From: Membranipora membranacea
Taxonomy: Eukaryota > Bryozoa > Gymnolaemata > Cheilostomatida > Membraniporidae
Assembly (NCBI GenBank): GCA_914767715.1
Contig: OU612071.1
Coordinates: 186,001-250,000 of the forward strand
Direction of reading: 5' to 3'
Length of the DNA: 64,000 nucleotides
The notes beneath the pieces were generated by a model. The model made no database searches and was not told the DNA's origin. It saw only the letters and a list, made by a program, of their open reading frames with translations. Below, piece by piece: positions 36,891 through 48,666 of the stretch (its first letter is position 1; each line of letters opens with the position of its first letter). The position numbers were made by a program, and so were the translations under genes.

Positions 36891-37058
36891 AGCAAGGATA
36901 CATGGTAAGTTCAGTCAGTTCACTGACCTAAATGGGTTGCCAACATGTGCTGGGGGTACTGTTAGTATATGCACTTGCATACTGTTAGCATATGCACTTG
37001 CATTTTGCATTTAGGTTTGAAATCAAATGCTAAGACTGAAATATCTGAGAACAGGCCT
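36891..37058 (+). repeat. 167-bp inverted repeat, right copy (intron 2)
   Basis: Inverted partner of 28,993-29,159. Together they bracket about 7.7 kb of LINE array and transposon. Confidence 0.8.
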
Positions 37059-37224
37059 CAGGACTCTTAATTAGACTAAGACCTTTCATATCTTTTCAAA
37101 TATAGGGTGGCGCTTAAATAGCTTAAACCAATCACATCAAAATGCTCCTTTCAAAACCAAAACAACAGTGTGTGCATGGATAAATAATAAAGCTTAGATG
37201 TGAGTTCAGTGGTGAGAAACTTAC

Positions 37225-37371
37225 CCTAAGAGCATGTTGCCACTGATGATAAATCTTTGACTTGGACTCGTAAGTCCCAGCCAGAGCACTCAGATGAGAC
37301 TGCTGCGATTCAAAATCCCTGATTCCTCTCTGCATGTAGCTTTCCTGGAATAAGCTCTTAATCCTCTGTAT
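37225..37371 (-). CDS. Linker exon (exon 2) of the ANK-NTase-TPR gene
   Basis: 147 nt, 49 codons, phase 0 at both ends. The acceptor is a pyrimidine-rich tract then AATTGAAG/ATACAG, and the donor is CTTAGG/GTAAGT. The peptide includes IKSLFQESYMQRGIRDFESQ and ends YHQWQHALR, a charged, helical-looking segment. Joined to exon 3 it runs on in frame into AFTLYNSAAV. An alternative acceptor six bases further in (ATACAG/AGG) keeps the same phase. No known domain is recognised. Confidence 0.7.
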
Positions 37372-38147
37372 CTTCAATTAAAAGGAATGAACAAAATCTT
37401 TTTTTCTTTTTGTTTGCAACCGAGATATCCCAACTGAGAACAAATTTGAATCATACTCTTTTAAAGATTGGCAAACTAAAAATCTATACATACATAAATT
37501 TGTAGAAATTATTTATTTTGAGAGATCAACACTGCTAAGGATTACTTTTTTAGTTATCATTTTAGTAGTTTCACTTTGTAACTAATCAAGGTGAGTCAAA
37601 AGGTAAGCTACCACCTTTTTGGCATTTTATTATTGTAAAAGCTCTTTTCATTGGCATAATCTTAGTATTTGTCTGCTTTCCTTTTCAGTTGTATTTCAGA
37701 TGTGAAATGTACAAGTTTTAAGATTAAGTTTTGTCCAATAAACTTCCTTACATAGAATATAAAAGTACTGTTATATAGATGCCTTATTAGCTCAAACACA
37801 TCCGGATATATGACATTCACTGCATTATTTTAACCACTTTCCATTTTTTGAGAAAACAAAAAACTGAGAAGTATCAATATCCAGATATGCATATAAAGAT
37901 TCCAATCCTAATTTCTCTTTTTCTTCTTATTGTTATACACAGAATAATGAGGACCTCAATCAGAGTTCGTTCTATATGAAATACGTCTCACGCCTAACTG
38001 GACTTGATTTCACCGTACCTAAAAAGATAACATCAATTTACATTATCCCTTATGGCAGATTTGCCGAACCGAATTGAAAGATTTCATCAACCTGGAAATG
38101 ACCTAGACAATAATAAGCAAGTTACAATGAGAGTACTTCTCACCTAC

Positions 38148-40676
38148 CTTTGCATTGAATGCTCTTTCTGAACTTTTCTTGTATTTCTTAACCTCCGAAT
38201 CTGTCCTACGGCCTTCCATATTAAAGATTGCTTGCAGCCGCTGTTCTGGTGTTAGATTCTCTAATGCAGCGTTCACTGTGTCTGTGTGACCTCGGAGTGA
38301 TGCCCAGTGTATGGCTGTCTCACCATCGTTATCCTCTATAGAGATGAGCTTCAGTTGCTGTTCTGGTGTTAGAGTATCTAATAGAGCCCTCACTGTGTCT
38401 GTGTGACCTCCCTCTGATGCCCTGTGTAAAGCTGTCTCACCATCCTTATCCTCTAAAGAGATGAGCTTCAGTTGCTGTTCTGGTGTTAGATTACCTAATA
38501 AAGCCTTCACTGTGTCTGTGTGACCTTGCCCTGATGCCCAGTGTAAGGCTGTCCCACCATATTTAGTCTTATAAGAGATGAGCTGCAGCTGCTGATCTGG
38601 TGTTAGATTATCTAATAGAGCTTTCACTGTGTCTGTGTGACCTTCCCATGATGCCCTGTGTAAAGCTGTCTCACCATATTTAGGCTTATAAGAGATGAGC
38701 TGCAGCTGCTGATCTGGTGTTAGATTATCTAATAGAGCCTTCACTGTGTCTGTGTGACCTCGGAGTGATGCCCAGTGTATGGCTGTCTCACCATCGTTAT
38801 CCTCTATAGAGATGAGCTTCAGTTGCTGTTCTGGTGTTAGAGTATCTAATAGAGCCCTCACTGTGTCTGTGTGACCTCCCTCTGATGCCCTGGGTAAAGC
38901 TGTCTTACCATCCTTATCCTCTAAAGAGATGAGCTTCAGTTGCTGTTCTGGTGTTAGATTACCTAATAAAGCCTTCACTGTGTCTGTGTGACCTCCCTCT
39001 GATGCCCTGTGTAAAGCTGTCCGACCACGTTTAGTCTTATTAGAGATGAGCTGCAGCTGCTGATCTGGTGTTAGAGTATCTAATACAGCTTTCACTGTGT
39101 CTGTGAGACCTTTCTGTGATGCCCTGTATGAAGCTGTCTCACCATCCTTATCCTCTAAGGAGCTGAGCTTCAGCTGCTGATCTGGAGTTAGATAATCTAA
39201 TAGAGCGTTCACTGTGTCTGTGTGACCTCCCCATGATGCCCTGTGTAAAGCTGTCCTACCATATTTAGTCTTATAAGAGATGAGCTGCAGCTGCTGATCT
39301 GGTGTTAGATTATCTAATAGAGCTTTCACTGTGTCTGTGTGACCTCCCTCTGATGCCCTGTGTAAAGCTGTCTCACCATATGTACTCTTATAAGAGATGA
39401 GCTGCAGTTGCTGATCTGGTGTTAGATTATCTAATAGAGCTTTCACTGTGTCTGTGTGACCTTGCCCTGATGCCCAGTGTAAGGCTGTCCCACCATATTT
39501 AGTCTTATAAGAGATGAGCTGCAGCTGCTGATCTGGTGTTAGATTATCTAATAGAGCCTTCACTGTGTCTGTGTGACCTCGGAGTGATGCCCAGTGTATG
39601 GCTGTCTCACCATCGTTATCCTCTATAGAGATGAGCTTCAGTTGCTGTTCTGGTGTTAGAGTATCTAATAGAGCCCTCACTGTGTCTGTGTGACCTCCCT
39701 CTGATGCCCTGTGTAAAGCTGTCTCACCATCCTTATCCTCTAAAGAGATGAGCTTCAGTTGCTGTTCTGGTGTTAGATTACCTAATAAAGCCTTCACTGT
39801 GTCTGTGTGACCTCCCTCTGATGCCCTGTGTAAAGCTGTCCGACCACGTTTAGTCTTATTAGAGATGAGCTGCAGCTGCTGATCTGGTGTTAGAGTATCT
39901 AATACAGCTTTCACTGTGTCTGTGAGACCTTTCTGTGATGCCCTGTATAAAGCTGTCTCACCATCCTTATCCTCTAAGGAGCTGAGCTTCAGCTGCTGAT
40001 CTGGAGTTAGATAATCTAATAGAGCCTTCACTGTGTCTGTGTGACCTCGCTGTGATGCCCTGTATAAAGCTGTCTCACCATCCTTATCTTTTATAGAGAT
40101 GAGCTTCAGCTGCTGATCTGGTGTTAGATTATCTAATAGAGCGTTCACTGTGTCTGTGTGACCTCCCCACGATGCCCTGTTTAAAGCTGTCTCACCATCC
40201 TCAACTTTTATAGAGATGAGCTTCAGCTGCTGATCTGGTGTTAGATTATCTAATAAAGCCCTCTCTGTGTCTGTGTGACCTCCCTGTGAAGCCTTATTCA
40301 AAGCTGTCTCACCATCCCTATCCTTTATAGAGATGAGCTTCAGCTGCTGATCTGGTGTTAGATTATCTAATAGAGCCTTCACTGTGTCTGTGTGACCTCG
40401 CCGTGATGCCCTGTATAAAGCTGTCTCACCATCCTTATCCTCTAAGGAGATGAGCTTCAGCTGCTGATCTGGTGTTAGATTATCTAATAGAGCCTTCACT
40501 GTGTCTGTGTGACCTCCCTCTGATGCCCTGTGTAAAGCTGTCCGACCACATTTAGTCTTATTAGAGATGAGCTGCAGCTGCTGATCTGGTGTTAGAGTAT
40601 CTAATATAGCTTTCACTGTGTCTGTGAGACCTTTCTGTGATGCAAGTAATAAAGAGTCTGATAAGCCAAGATCCAT
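38148..40676 (-). CDS. Ankyrin-repeat exon (exon 1), 21 repeats of 39 residues
   Basis: The open frame runs 40,676-38,103, but a donor (AATGCAAAG/GTAGGTGAG) at 38,148/38,147 probably ends the exon, giving 843 codons. The start is MDLGLSDSLLLASQKG with A at -3 and G at +4. About 21 repeats of 39 residues follow, consensus GHTDTVKALLDNLTPDQQLK then LISxxDxDGETALHRAS. This is an ankyrin repeat (DGxTALHxA) with a six-residue longer loop containing LTPDQQ. Units 7-13 and 14-20 form a 7-repeat, 819-bp block present twice. After the repeats a charged segment leads to the splice site. It is likely a protein-binding scaffold. Confidence 0.9.
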
Positions 40677-42119
40677 TATTCTGCTCCGTCAAGTAGGTGG
40701 TTCTTATGTCTGATACCTAAATAACATAAATTTCAATGATTATAATGAGCAGCATTCAAGAGTAAATATCAGTGCTGATTTCAAAGGTTCATCTACAGAT
40801 GGTTGTTTTGAGTTGATCTGTGGAGTTCTCTTGTCATAATTCAGTGCCAGAAAGGAGGGAGAGAAGTTTTATATAAATCACAATCCAGTCATCCACACAA
40901 ACCTTGATTTTGGATTGTGACTCAATACCAACTCCTGTTACTACACTATTCAGTCTTATTACGTTACATACAAAAAGGTCCTTACTGTATATTGCGGTAT
41001 TTCACAAATCTATGGATTGAATTTGTTTATGACTGAGAAGAATTTTCCAAGATGAATGTGGCAAAGTTGCATTGTCGTTGAAACTAAGGGTTTTAGAATA
41101 ACTGATACAACTAAACTCAATACAATCAATAGAACAGGCTCACCTCAAATCACTGTTACAAATGTCTGACTTGCTCAAGCGAGATCTCATCAGTAGAGAG
41201 CTATCAGTGGATTGTCCTCTCTACTAGCCACCAGCCTTTTGGTTGACTCTACAAGTAATATAATTCTCATATGAGCAATCTAGCTGTCTTCATGAGTATA
41301 CATATTGCACAGTAAACAGTCATAAGTAGAGCCGCACTCCCAATCTTGCCTTCTTCGTTTTTTCTTTGCTTTTTAGGTTTGGTCTACTTTTGTTGTTGTT
41401 TTTTGGTGTTTTTGTCTGGATCCATAATATGTAATAATAATAATAAATATGTAGTTGGTACAAAGGTATTATATGATTCCTCGGTACGAAATATGATAGT
41501 AGTCTGTTTGCCGTTACGTGACTGACAGGTTTCTGGCTACTTCACGTTATTTATACCTTTGTATTCCAACAACATGTAAAAATGGGAGTTGCCTTCATTT
41601 ATGTGTGGTGGGGCAACTCCAAAGTAATATATGATGCCTTTTAGAATCAGGGAGGGTGGGAGAGGTGGAGCTTGCATCCAACAAAATTGACCAATCAGAG
41701 CTCAGTATTTGCTCTCAATCCATACTTGCCAACCTGTATGCATAAAGCGTTTATGTGCGCTTATTTGACACTGATTGAGTTTTAAACGCAAAAAAACGCT
41801 AGCTGAACGCATTTATGGTTTTTAAAACACCTGTTCATCTAATAAGGTAATCAAAAACGCATCATTAGTGTTTGCTTCAGTTTACTTGCACAATCTTGTC
41901 ATTGTTGATTGATAGTCTAAACAATGAGTAACTCCTTGGTCTAAAACTCTGGTCTTGCCTTCAGAAAATCATTGTGTTGATTTTATATGGACTTTTTACC
42001 TGTTCAAGTCACCTTACAACTTTTATTTAATGAGAGTAACAAAGTTGCCCACCTCCTTGTTGTGGTGGGATAACTCAGATCTCCTGCCCCAGTGTTTCAA
42101 GGACAACCAGTGCTTCTAA
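40677..42119. other. Upstream of the host gene; no gene seen
   Basis: The 5' flank, with a possible 5' UTR acceptor (GTTATTTAG/GT) about 45 bp before the ATG on the minus strand. No clear TATA box or other coding region is seen. Confidence 0.4.
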
Positions 42120-42210
42120 TAGCCTGTCTTGTCAAGACAGGCTACGTTTCAAACAACTTCTCATTGATTATCAGTAGATTGCACCTTACGCATAGGGAAA
42201 AGGACAAGTG
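42120..42210. repeat. 25-nt palindrome joined to a fragment of a TTAA-type MITE
   Basis: 42,120-42,144 is TAGCCTGTCTT.GTCAAGACAGGCTA with 12-bp perfect arms. From 42,146 the sequence GTTTCAAACAACTTCTCATT matches the interior of the MITE copy at 58,254 onward, without that MITE's outer end. Confidence 0.65.
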
Positions 42211-42494
42211 TTGAGCGATTTGTATTCCTACGCTACCAAGGACTACGTTCTGTGACAAAAGCACTTTTCGCACATAGCGAGAAACATTTTTTGGGGCAAT
42301 TTCTGGTCATTTAAGGCGCCCTGGACATTTGTAAGCATTTTAAGCATTTTGCAAATTTTGGAAAAATTAGATTGGCAAATCTGCTCAATCATGGTTACTG
42401 GACTGAAAATATTAAGATTTTTTTCAGTCTGATATGACATTTTGTAAATGGTTATCTCACTCATATGAGCATTCTCTCAGTTATGATGTTATTG

Positions 42495-42508
42495 CCCCCC
42501 CCCCCCCC
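42495..42508. repeat. C14 homopolymer
   Basis: Fourteen consecutive C on the plus strand, likely variable in length and prone to assembly error. Confidence 0.95.
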
Positions 42509-42967
42509 GCCTAAATACATGTCAATCAATCCATATTTACATAATATCACCCGACATCAAGCACAAGAGCTGATTGCAACACTGGTAAACATTGAGATTA
42601 ACATAAAAAAAAGTTTCAACTAGGTGTTTTTGATCACCTGTGTATCTGCACTAATAATAGCATGTTCACTGGGTGTATTATGACCCGGCCCAACCCAACA
42701 TACATGTTTCATGTTGGAACTCAGGCCTAGTGGTTAGTGATTCATGCCAAAACTAAAATATTTACCAAGATTTTACGGCAAAATACGACGAAATACTGCA
42801 CCTTTCTGTAAGGTGTTTAGCTTTACTTATGACTTGATTGGCATTTAAATATTATTAATACATTTTTGAACATGTTAAGAAACCTCACTCATGTATATTT
42901 AATGAAGATATATATCTCTCTTCTGTAAATCTGATATAAACTTTTAGCTTTCTCAATGGATTCTTCA

Positions 42968-43358
42968 TATAGAGTTACCTCCCTTGTGTAAACTATTGTG
43001 TGAGCTATTGTGTACATATGAAAGGACAACTTTTCAACAGTACCTATGATTGTTAACAAAAAAGGTTGAGTGCAATCTCCATATATCCCACCACCCTGTT
43101 AGAATTTGACTAATATTCAATATAGCATTGTGAAACCTGTTGAATATTGATTGAAGCTGTTCTGAGTACGACAAAAACCTATTTCAGTAATTGATTTTAT
43201 TTATAGAAAGTTTAACTGCATTAGATCCGGGAAGGTGGGATATATGGAGATTGCACTCAACTTGTCACGTGAATCTTTTGTCTACAATCATAGGTACTGT
43301 TGAAAAGTTGTCTTCTCATGATTACATAATGGTTTATGGCAAGGGAGGTAATTCTATA
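42968..43358. mobile_element. Foldback element, 125-bp arms
   Basis: 42,968-43,092 is the imperfect reverse complement of 43,234-43,358 (outer end TATAGAGTTACCTCCCTT, inner end ATATATCCCACC). The spacer is 141 bp. The 91-codon plus frame at 43,191-43,466 is a by-product of the right arm and is not called as a gene. No target duplication was identified. Confidence 0.75.
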
Positions 43359-43569
43359 GGAAGTGGAAAAACAAAAATTTTACATAGATTTGCAGCAGAG
43401 AGAAATACATCTTTATTGAACATGGATGAAAATGGTTTATTAACATGTTTGAAAATATATTTATGATATTTAAATGCCTATTGAGTCATAATTAAAGCTA
43501 TACATCTGAAAGAAAGGTGGCATTTCCGCCCCATAATCTTTGTAGATATTCAAGTTTTGGTATAGGTTA

Positions 43570-43700
43570 ATACCATAAACATATAAATACTCTAGACTGG
43601 AAACTATTGGCTATTTGATACAGGCTCAGTGTCCTCTCAAATTCAGTGACGCGGCGTCACTGCGCTATTCACTTTTTCTCTTTAGTGCCACTGCGTTTCA
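43570..43700 (-). repeat. SINE-like repeat, copy 1
   Basis: It shares the block ACTCTAGACTGGAA and a following region with 61,745-61,870. On the minus strand both read like a tRNA box A region (GTG.ATAG.GCAGTG.CGC). Degraded; no gene. Confidence 0.4.
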
Positions 43701-43929
43701 TACCCAAGAATTGTTGGACAATTCTGAACAATTCTAGAATTGTTCGAAACTGACCCATATGTCATTACCCAGCCAGCAACCATTATTGTGTAATTAATCC
43801 TGGCTGCTAAATAAATTAAATTCATTGTTGCTATTGTATAGTTATAGTAAAAGCCTTTACAGTTCTAGCCAATATTATATAATTGAATTGACATTGTATT
43901 CAATGAGTTTGTATTTAGATGACCAGGCA

Positions 43930-44040
43930 AAATCTCCCGTAATGAATAGATATTGCTGTGCAAGGTAGCATCAAATTCTATAACGTGGGATGCCCAGGTT
44001 CAAATTCCCGCTGGGGCAGATCTTTTCTTTTCGTCATGAT
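43930..44040 (+). repeat. tRNA-derived SINE-like fragment with B box
   Basis: GGTTCAAATTCC at 43,997-44,008 fits the RNA polymerase III B box. It is followed by GGGGCAGATCTTTTC, similar to the segment after the B box of the element at 44,985-45,090. No foldable tRNA is present. Confidence 0.45.
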
Positions 44041-44984
44041 GGAAATTGAAAGCATTCCATTCGATTTGTCCACTCACAATTGTTGTAAGCACAGAAAACT
44101 CTTAGTAATGAGTATGACGACCAGACAAAATACTTATGTTCTACTCTTCTGTGTTGTACCATACCCTACGTTATATTTTGTGCAATCTGTTAATATTGGC
44201 AGCAACTGCATAAATAGAATACCTCAGCTAAACTATGCTAGCAGAATCATCAGAAAACTTTGCTACTAATAAATATGTACAACATCGCTCACCAGTTGAG
44301 TGAGGAATTACTTTGTATCAATTGCCCTACATGCCTAACTGGAGAGAAGTGATATGTGAATGAGGCCATATTTTCCACAGAACCACTGACTACTGAAAAT
44401 AATTGCTGACTGATGCTAAAAAAAACTCAAACTTGGTGTTATAGAAAGTAGTATGAGTACTAATTATTGGCATAGTCTAAACTACGCTCCTTGTGATTAT
44501 TGAGAGTGAATGGCTCACAGCTATTTCTATTTGTTAGCCAAAGATGCTCTGAGCATGGAGTTAGCTCAGAATGTTATGGTATGTTGGCTGAGGGAGGCAA
44601 AGGTAAATCAACTATTGTAAGCCTTGTATATATTCATTACCCGTCTACAAAGGAGCTCTTGATGTTATACTATATCATTCTCAGCCATCTCAGTTATATG
44701 GTCTACAGGAAGCAATTTTGGGATTTTCCTTCTCACTCTTGGATGGTAGTTCCCTAGTAGGTGTTGGCACTAGTACAGATAGTATTAAAATGTTAGACTA
44801 AGACTAGTGGCAACACCGTTTAAAGTAATAAACCTTTCAATCTAATGGAGAGAGTTGAGTTTGATAGACATAATACAGGCTTCTCAGATACACAATGATT
44901 ATATTGGTTGTATTTTTGCTCTTTAAACCAGGCCTGCATGTCATTCACCATTGTTCCATGCCTCGAATGAGTGGTCCAATTTTG

Positions 44985-45090
44985 ATTTCGAAAATGAAAA
45001 ACAGCTGCCACGGCCGGGACTCGAACCCGGATCGCCCGCGTCATTGCCCTTGAAGGCATTGTGTGCAAGCCGCCACGCTGCCTATTTGGA
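44985..45090 (-). repeat. tRNA-derived SINE-like element or tRNA pseudogene
   Basis: On the minus strand CCGGG-TTCGAGT-CCCGG forms a perfect T arm, with the B box GGTTCGAGTCC at 45,017-45,027. Upstream is a GGCAGCGTGGCGGC start. The acceptor, D and anticodon stems do not pair properly, so it is not a working tRNA gene. Confidence 0.55.
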
Positions 45091-45799
45091 ATAATTTTTG
45101 ATTCAACAAGCTATTTGTATTCGCGTCAAAAAATGTCATTCAGCAGAAGCGGAAGTTGACCTATTAAAGGTCATTCCCATGTATCGATCAAATTTAAAAC
45201 TGGTGTCAAATCAATCTATTGAAACATAGTGAATAGGTCACAATGTCTTTACCTATTGATATCAACAGGAGGCTTTGGAGGCTATCACCACGAATCTCCT
45301 AATGCTCATTTTTCTATCAGTTAATGCCCATTGATATCTCATCTCTCATGTGTACACTGAAAGCGTTATCGTGTGAATGACCGGTTATATATTTTAAATG
45401 AGGTACTTCCTACGGGTCAAATTTTCTCCGATTTGTTTTTACTGATTTTCTAGGGAATTTTTCATCAGGGCAGGAGTGACAAAGGTTGTAATTGGTTTGT
45501 TTTTTTTCAGTCCCATTCAGTGGACAAGACAAATATAAAGCATCACATTTCAGTAGTAAGTATCTGTCGTGTAAGAGGAAAAACCCAACACAAGTCTAAA
45601 TTCCCCTTGGAAAAATCCCAATCAGGGGGATTGTCAGCTGATATTTAGACTGAGTCCCCAGTACTTTCAACTTTTCCTGTTCAGTCCTATCATGTCATAT
45701 TATCTTTGTAATTGAGCACAGGCCTCTCACTTGTTTCCTGGTAGTTATCTTAAATATTTTATGAATCACTTACTTGGCAATGCTCCCAAATGATAACGT

Positions 45800-46180
45800 T
45801 TAACCTTGTTTATTAATTTGATATGGCGGCTTATAGTCTATGGGAATTGAAGCACCTTCAATTCTGAAAGCTGTGGACGGAGACAAATTTTTTAACCCAA
45901 AGGTGCAACTGTAACGCTGCTGAGCATTGATCTGAATTTCGGAAAGGTCAATTTTCTGGCTGATGTTTAATTTTGTGTCAACAGCGTGTAAAGAAAACTT
46001 CTTTTGTGAAAAATTAACTCGTACCAATCAAAACGATAATGTCAATCTATCCGGTGCATTCTTAAGATCAATGTTGTGTGAGGTAACCTTGATACAAATC
46101 ACACTCACCTCATTCAATATCACTTCTGTTATTTCGGAAAATGTGGGTGTATATGACAAAATCGATACCCTCAAGATGTC
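45800..46180 (-). pseudogene. Unidentified minus-strand reading region with one stop
   Basis: One minus frame is open for about 125 codons except for a TGA at 46,028-46,030. The composition looks protein-like (VDTKLNISQKIDLSEIQI, then YSCTFGLKNLSPSTAF). A GTGAGT donor-like site lies at about 46,107. No family is recognised. The opposite strand is also open over part of it, so it may be chance. Confidence 0.25.
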
Positions 46181-46294
46181 AGACTAATATTAATTACTGT
46201 AATAAATGATCTTGTCTTGCGGTTAGTCTGCCAAACTGTCAATATTGATTGGAGAGGTATACACCCGAGGGTGCTGGGGGCTTGAACAATCAAC

Positions 46295-46393
46295 AATGAA
46301 AGCTCCCCAAGTGGGACTCGAAACCACAACTCTTGCGGCACTTATCGCCTGGCAGTGATTAGCAAGCGCTAATTGATTACGCCATCTCACCAT
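46295..46393 (-). repeat. tRNA-derived SINE-like element
   Basis: The minus strand starts GGTGAGATGGCGTAATCAA (box A-like) and has GGTTTCGAGTCC (B box) at 46,314-46,325, with a CTTGC/GCAAG stem between. It is too long and poorly paired for a normal tRNA. Confidence 0.5.
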
Positions 46394-48658
46394 CACCAAA
46401 ATTAGAAAGTATCACAAGTTATGTGGCAGTGCTGGTATTCAGGCTCTGCTGCATTGATCAGTCCTTGTTTCCTAAGTTGTCTCCTCCAATCATAGAGTTA
46501 CCTCTTGTGATATCCAATGCAGACAACCAGTGCAGTGCAATGTAATCACCCAGTTTATGTCCAAATCTTAAGCTCAATATTGTCCAGATTCATCTCTGTG
46601 TTTATTTTGCAGTGATCAAAGCCAGTGCGACATAACTGAATTTCCCTCGGTTTTTCCTTATTGTTAAAGCCTCAGCAATTGGTCCGAACCAACTCTTTGT
46701 AATAGTAATGCAATAAACTGTTCCCATTATAATTATGAACTCTGTAGAGAGGGTCAGGGTTGAAGGCAGGAACTTCATGCTCCGCTCCTGCTCGCTTGTA
46801 AACAAGCAAACAGAGAGCCACGATGATTATCCAAGCAAGTGAATATAGAGATAGTAGATAATATACCGAAAAAGTTAACTATGAGCTAATCTCAGTTCAT
46901 TAAAAGTATTGGCTGAATTTAGTGATTATCTCCTCCTGACCAAACTTTGAACTTCACCCTAGGGAAGTGTATTTATCATAGGTGAATTAGACCCACATGT
47001 AATTATGCATTATACCAATATAAACCCAATGAGCAACAGTAATATTTAAAAAATTAACATTTCTCAAAGAAATCTACAAAAACCAGCCTTTACTAACAAG
47101 GTAATGTATCGCAAACCTACTTCCAATAGTCCGATTTCTTCCAAATTTTTTTTGGTCGTTTAGAATAGGGCTGTCAAAAAATGACAATTTTTGCATCATT
47201 GTAAATTGCATACAAGCAAAATGTAACATGCATATCTATTTTTTAAAAGTATGCCTGATGTATGCTAACGATTGCACAATACGCCAGAGACCTTAGCCTT
47301 TGATATACTCTCTTTGTCTAAACAAAGCCCGTCTATAACAAGCGTTTAATTCAATCAATGTATGAGGCACAATAATCCTTTGTCCCAAATGCCACAAGTA
47401 CAATTATAATCCACTACAGTTTGCCTAATACTGTTAATATCAAAGATTATAAATTGTTAACACTACATTTCACAAAATATTCTGATTATAAAATAAATTA
47501 TTGATGGTGCTGATTCGAATGGAGTAATTTAGCAGAAATCTCATCATTCAACATCAAATGTGGAAATGAGTCTTGGGCAAAATTGATCTTGTTTGGTTTC
47601 CCATCTTATTTCAATGTTTAATATCTCAACAAGATTTTTTATTCATGTGAAGTTAAGTTGTAATTTCCATGTATATATAGGTTAGCTCACCTTTGTCAAA
47701 CAACAGATTGTCGGGGAAAGTGCGTGAGTTTTATACTATTCAATTGACTTGCTCCACAGCCAGTAGAGCCTCCCTGAGCCAAGCATAGCAAGCCAGTCAA
47801 ACCATGACGTGAATGGTTACTAATATTATTATAATCTCATATGACACATGCCTCCACAATATACTGACTCTGTCGGTCCGAAAAGATCTTCCTTGTACTT
47901 TTGTGATGGCTTATTTAGTCAAACGACAATGCATCTTTAAATTTAGAAATTGTGGCAAAAATAGATTATATTTTAGTTGCTTCGATTATTTATAAATGCA
48001 AAAAGCATGCTAGGAAGAATGAAATTGATTTAAGAGTTGGTGGTATACGCTAAGAGTGTCAGTCGCTATGCACACATGTATTGGAGGTCATGGGCTTGAC
48101 AATAGGCAGGCATGGGTAACTCTTTGATTATAGATTTTTGCAAGAAACTGATCTATGAATACTGAATTGCAATCTATCTATTATGATAAAGGGGAGGTTA
48201 CCAAAATATTTGCAAGTCTTAGTACTGAGCATAGGGATTCATAAGTTAAAATTTAGATAGGAGCTGGACAATGTTTAACACAGCATAATTTATTATTCAA
48301 GTAATTTCAATTGTAAGCAGAGGCTGTACACACAGCATTCTTCTCATATAGGGTTATCATGTGCTGCTTTTCATAATGATGTGTAATTGTGTGGCTAATT
48401 AAAATTGTTTTAAAAACAGGCGCTTGAGCTATTGTTTGGTGACAAGATTAAGTGGACATAATCTCATAATTGTGTTGGTTTGCGTTGTTGTCGCAATGTC
48501 TCTCTGTTTAGTCATACAATCAAATGATTTGCTATGTAGTGCTCTCAGATTTACAGGTAGGCATACTAGTAGTGATTGCTGGCATTAGGCTAACAAAACA
48601 ATGGCTAATAATTTAGGCTTGCGCAATATAATTTTGAATATAATCATGGGCTAAGTCC
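46394..48658. other. Non-coding, no feature recognised
   Basis: AT-rich sequence with short chance frames on both strands (for example 46,602-46,805 and 47,813-47,995). None has recognisable content. Confidence 0.4.
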
Positions 48659-48666
48659 CCTGTAAG

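Larger units (their letters stand above)
24515..40676 (-). other. Proposed four-exon gene: ankyrin repeats - nucleotidyltransferase fold - TPR
   Basis: Exons run 40,676-38,148, 37,371-37,225, 28,494-25,665 and 24,573-24,515. The junctions are phase 0 to 0 (donor AAAG/GTAGGT), phase 0 to 0 (donor TTAGG/GTAAGT, acceptor GATACAG/GC) and phase 1 to 1 (donor AAAG/GTGAGA, acceptor TTTACAG/G). All introns have GT..AG ends. The product would be about 1,854 residues. That phases match three times over is the main evidence for one gene. The alternative is two adjacent genes, one ending in intron 1 or 2 and one starting at the ATG at 28,501-28,503, which has a weak start context. Introns 2 and 3 carry repeat insertions. 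Confidence 0.65.

Noticed and set aside
44985-45090. Functional tRNA gene
   Set aside because: A perfect T arm, but the other stems do not pair. Called a SINE or pseudogene instead.
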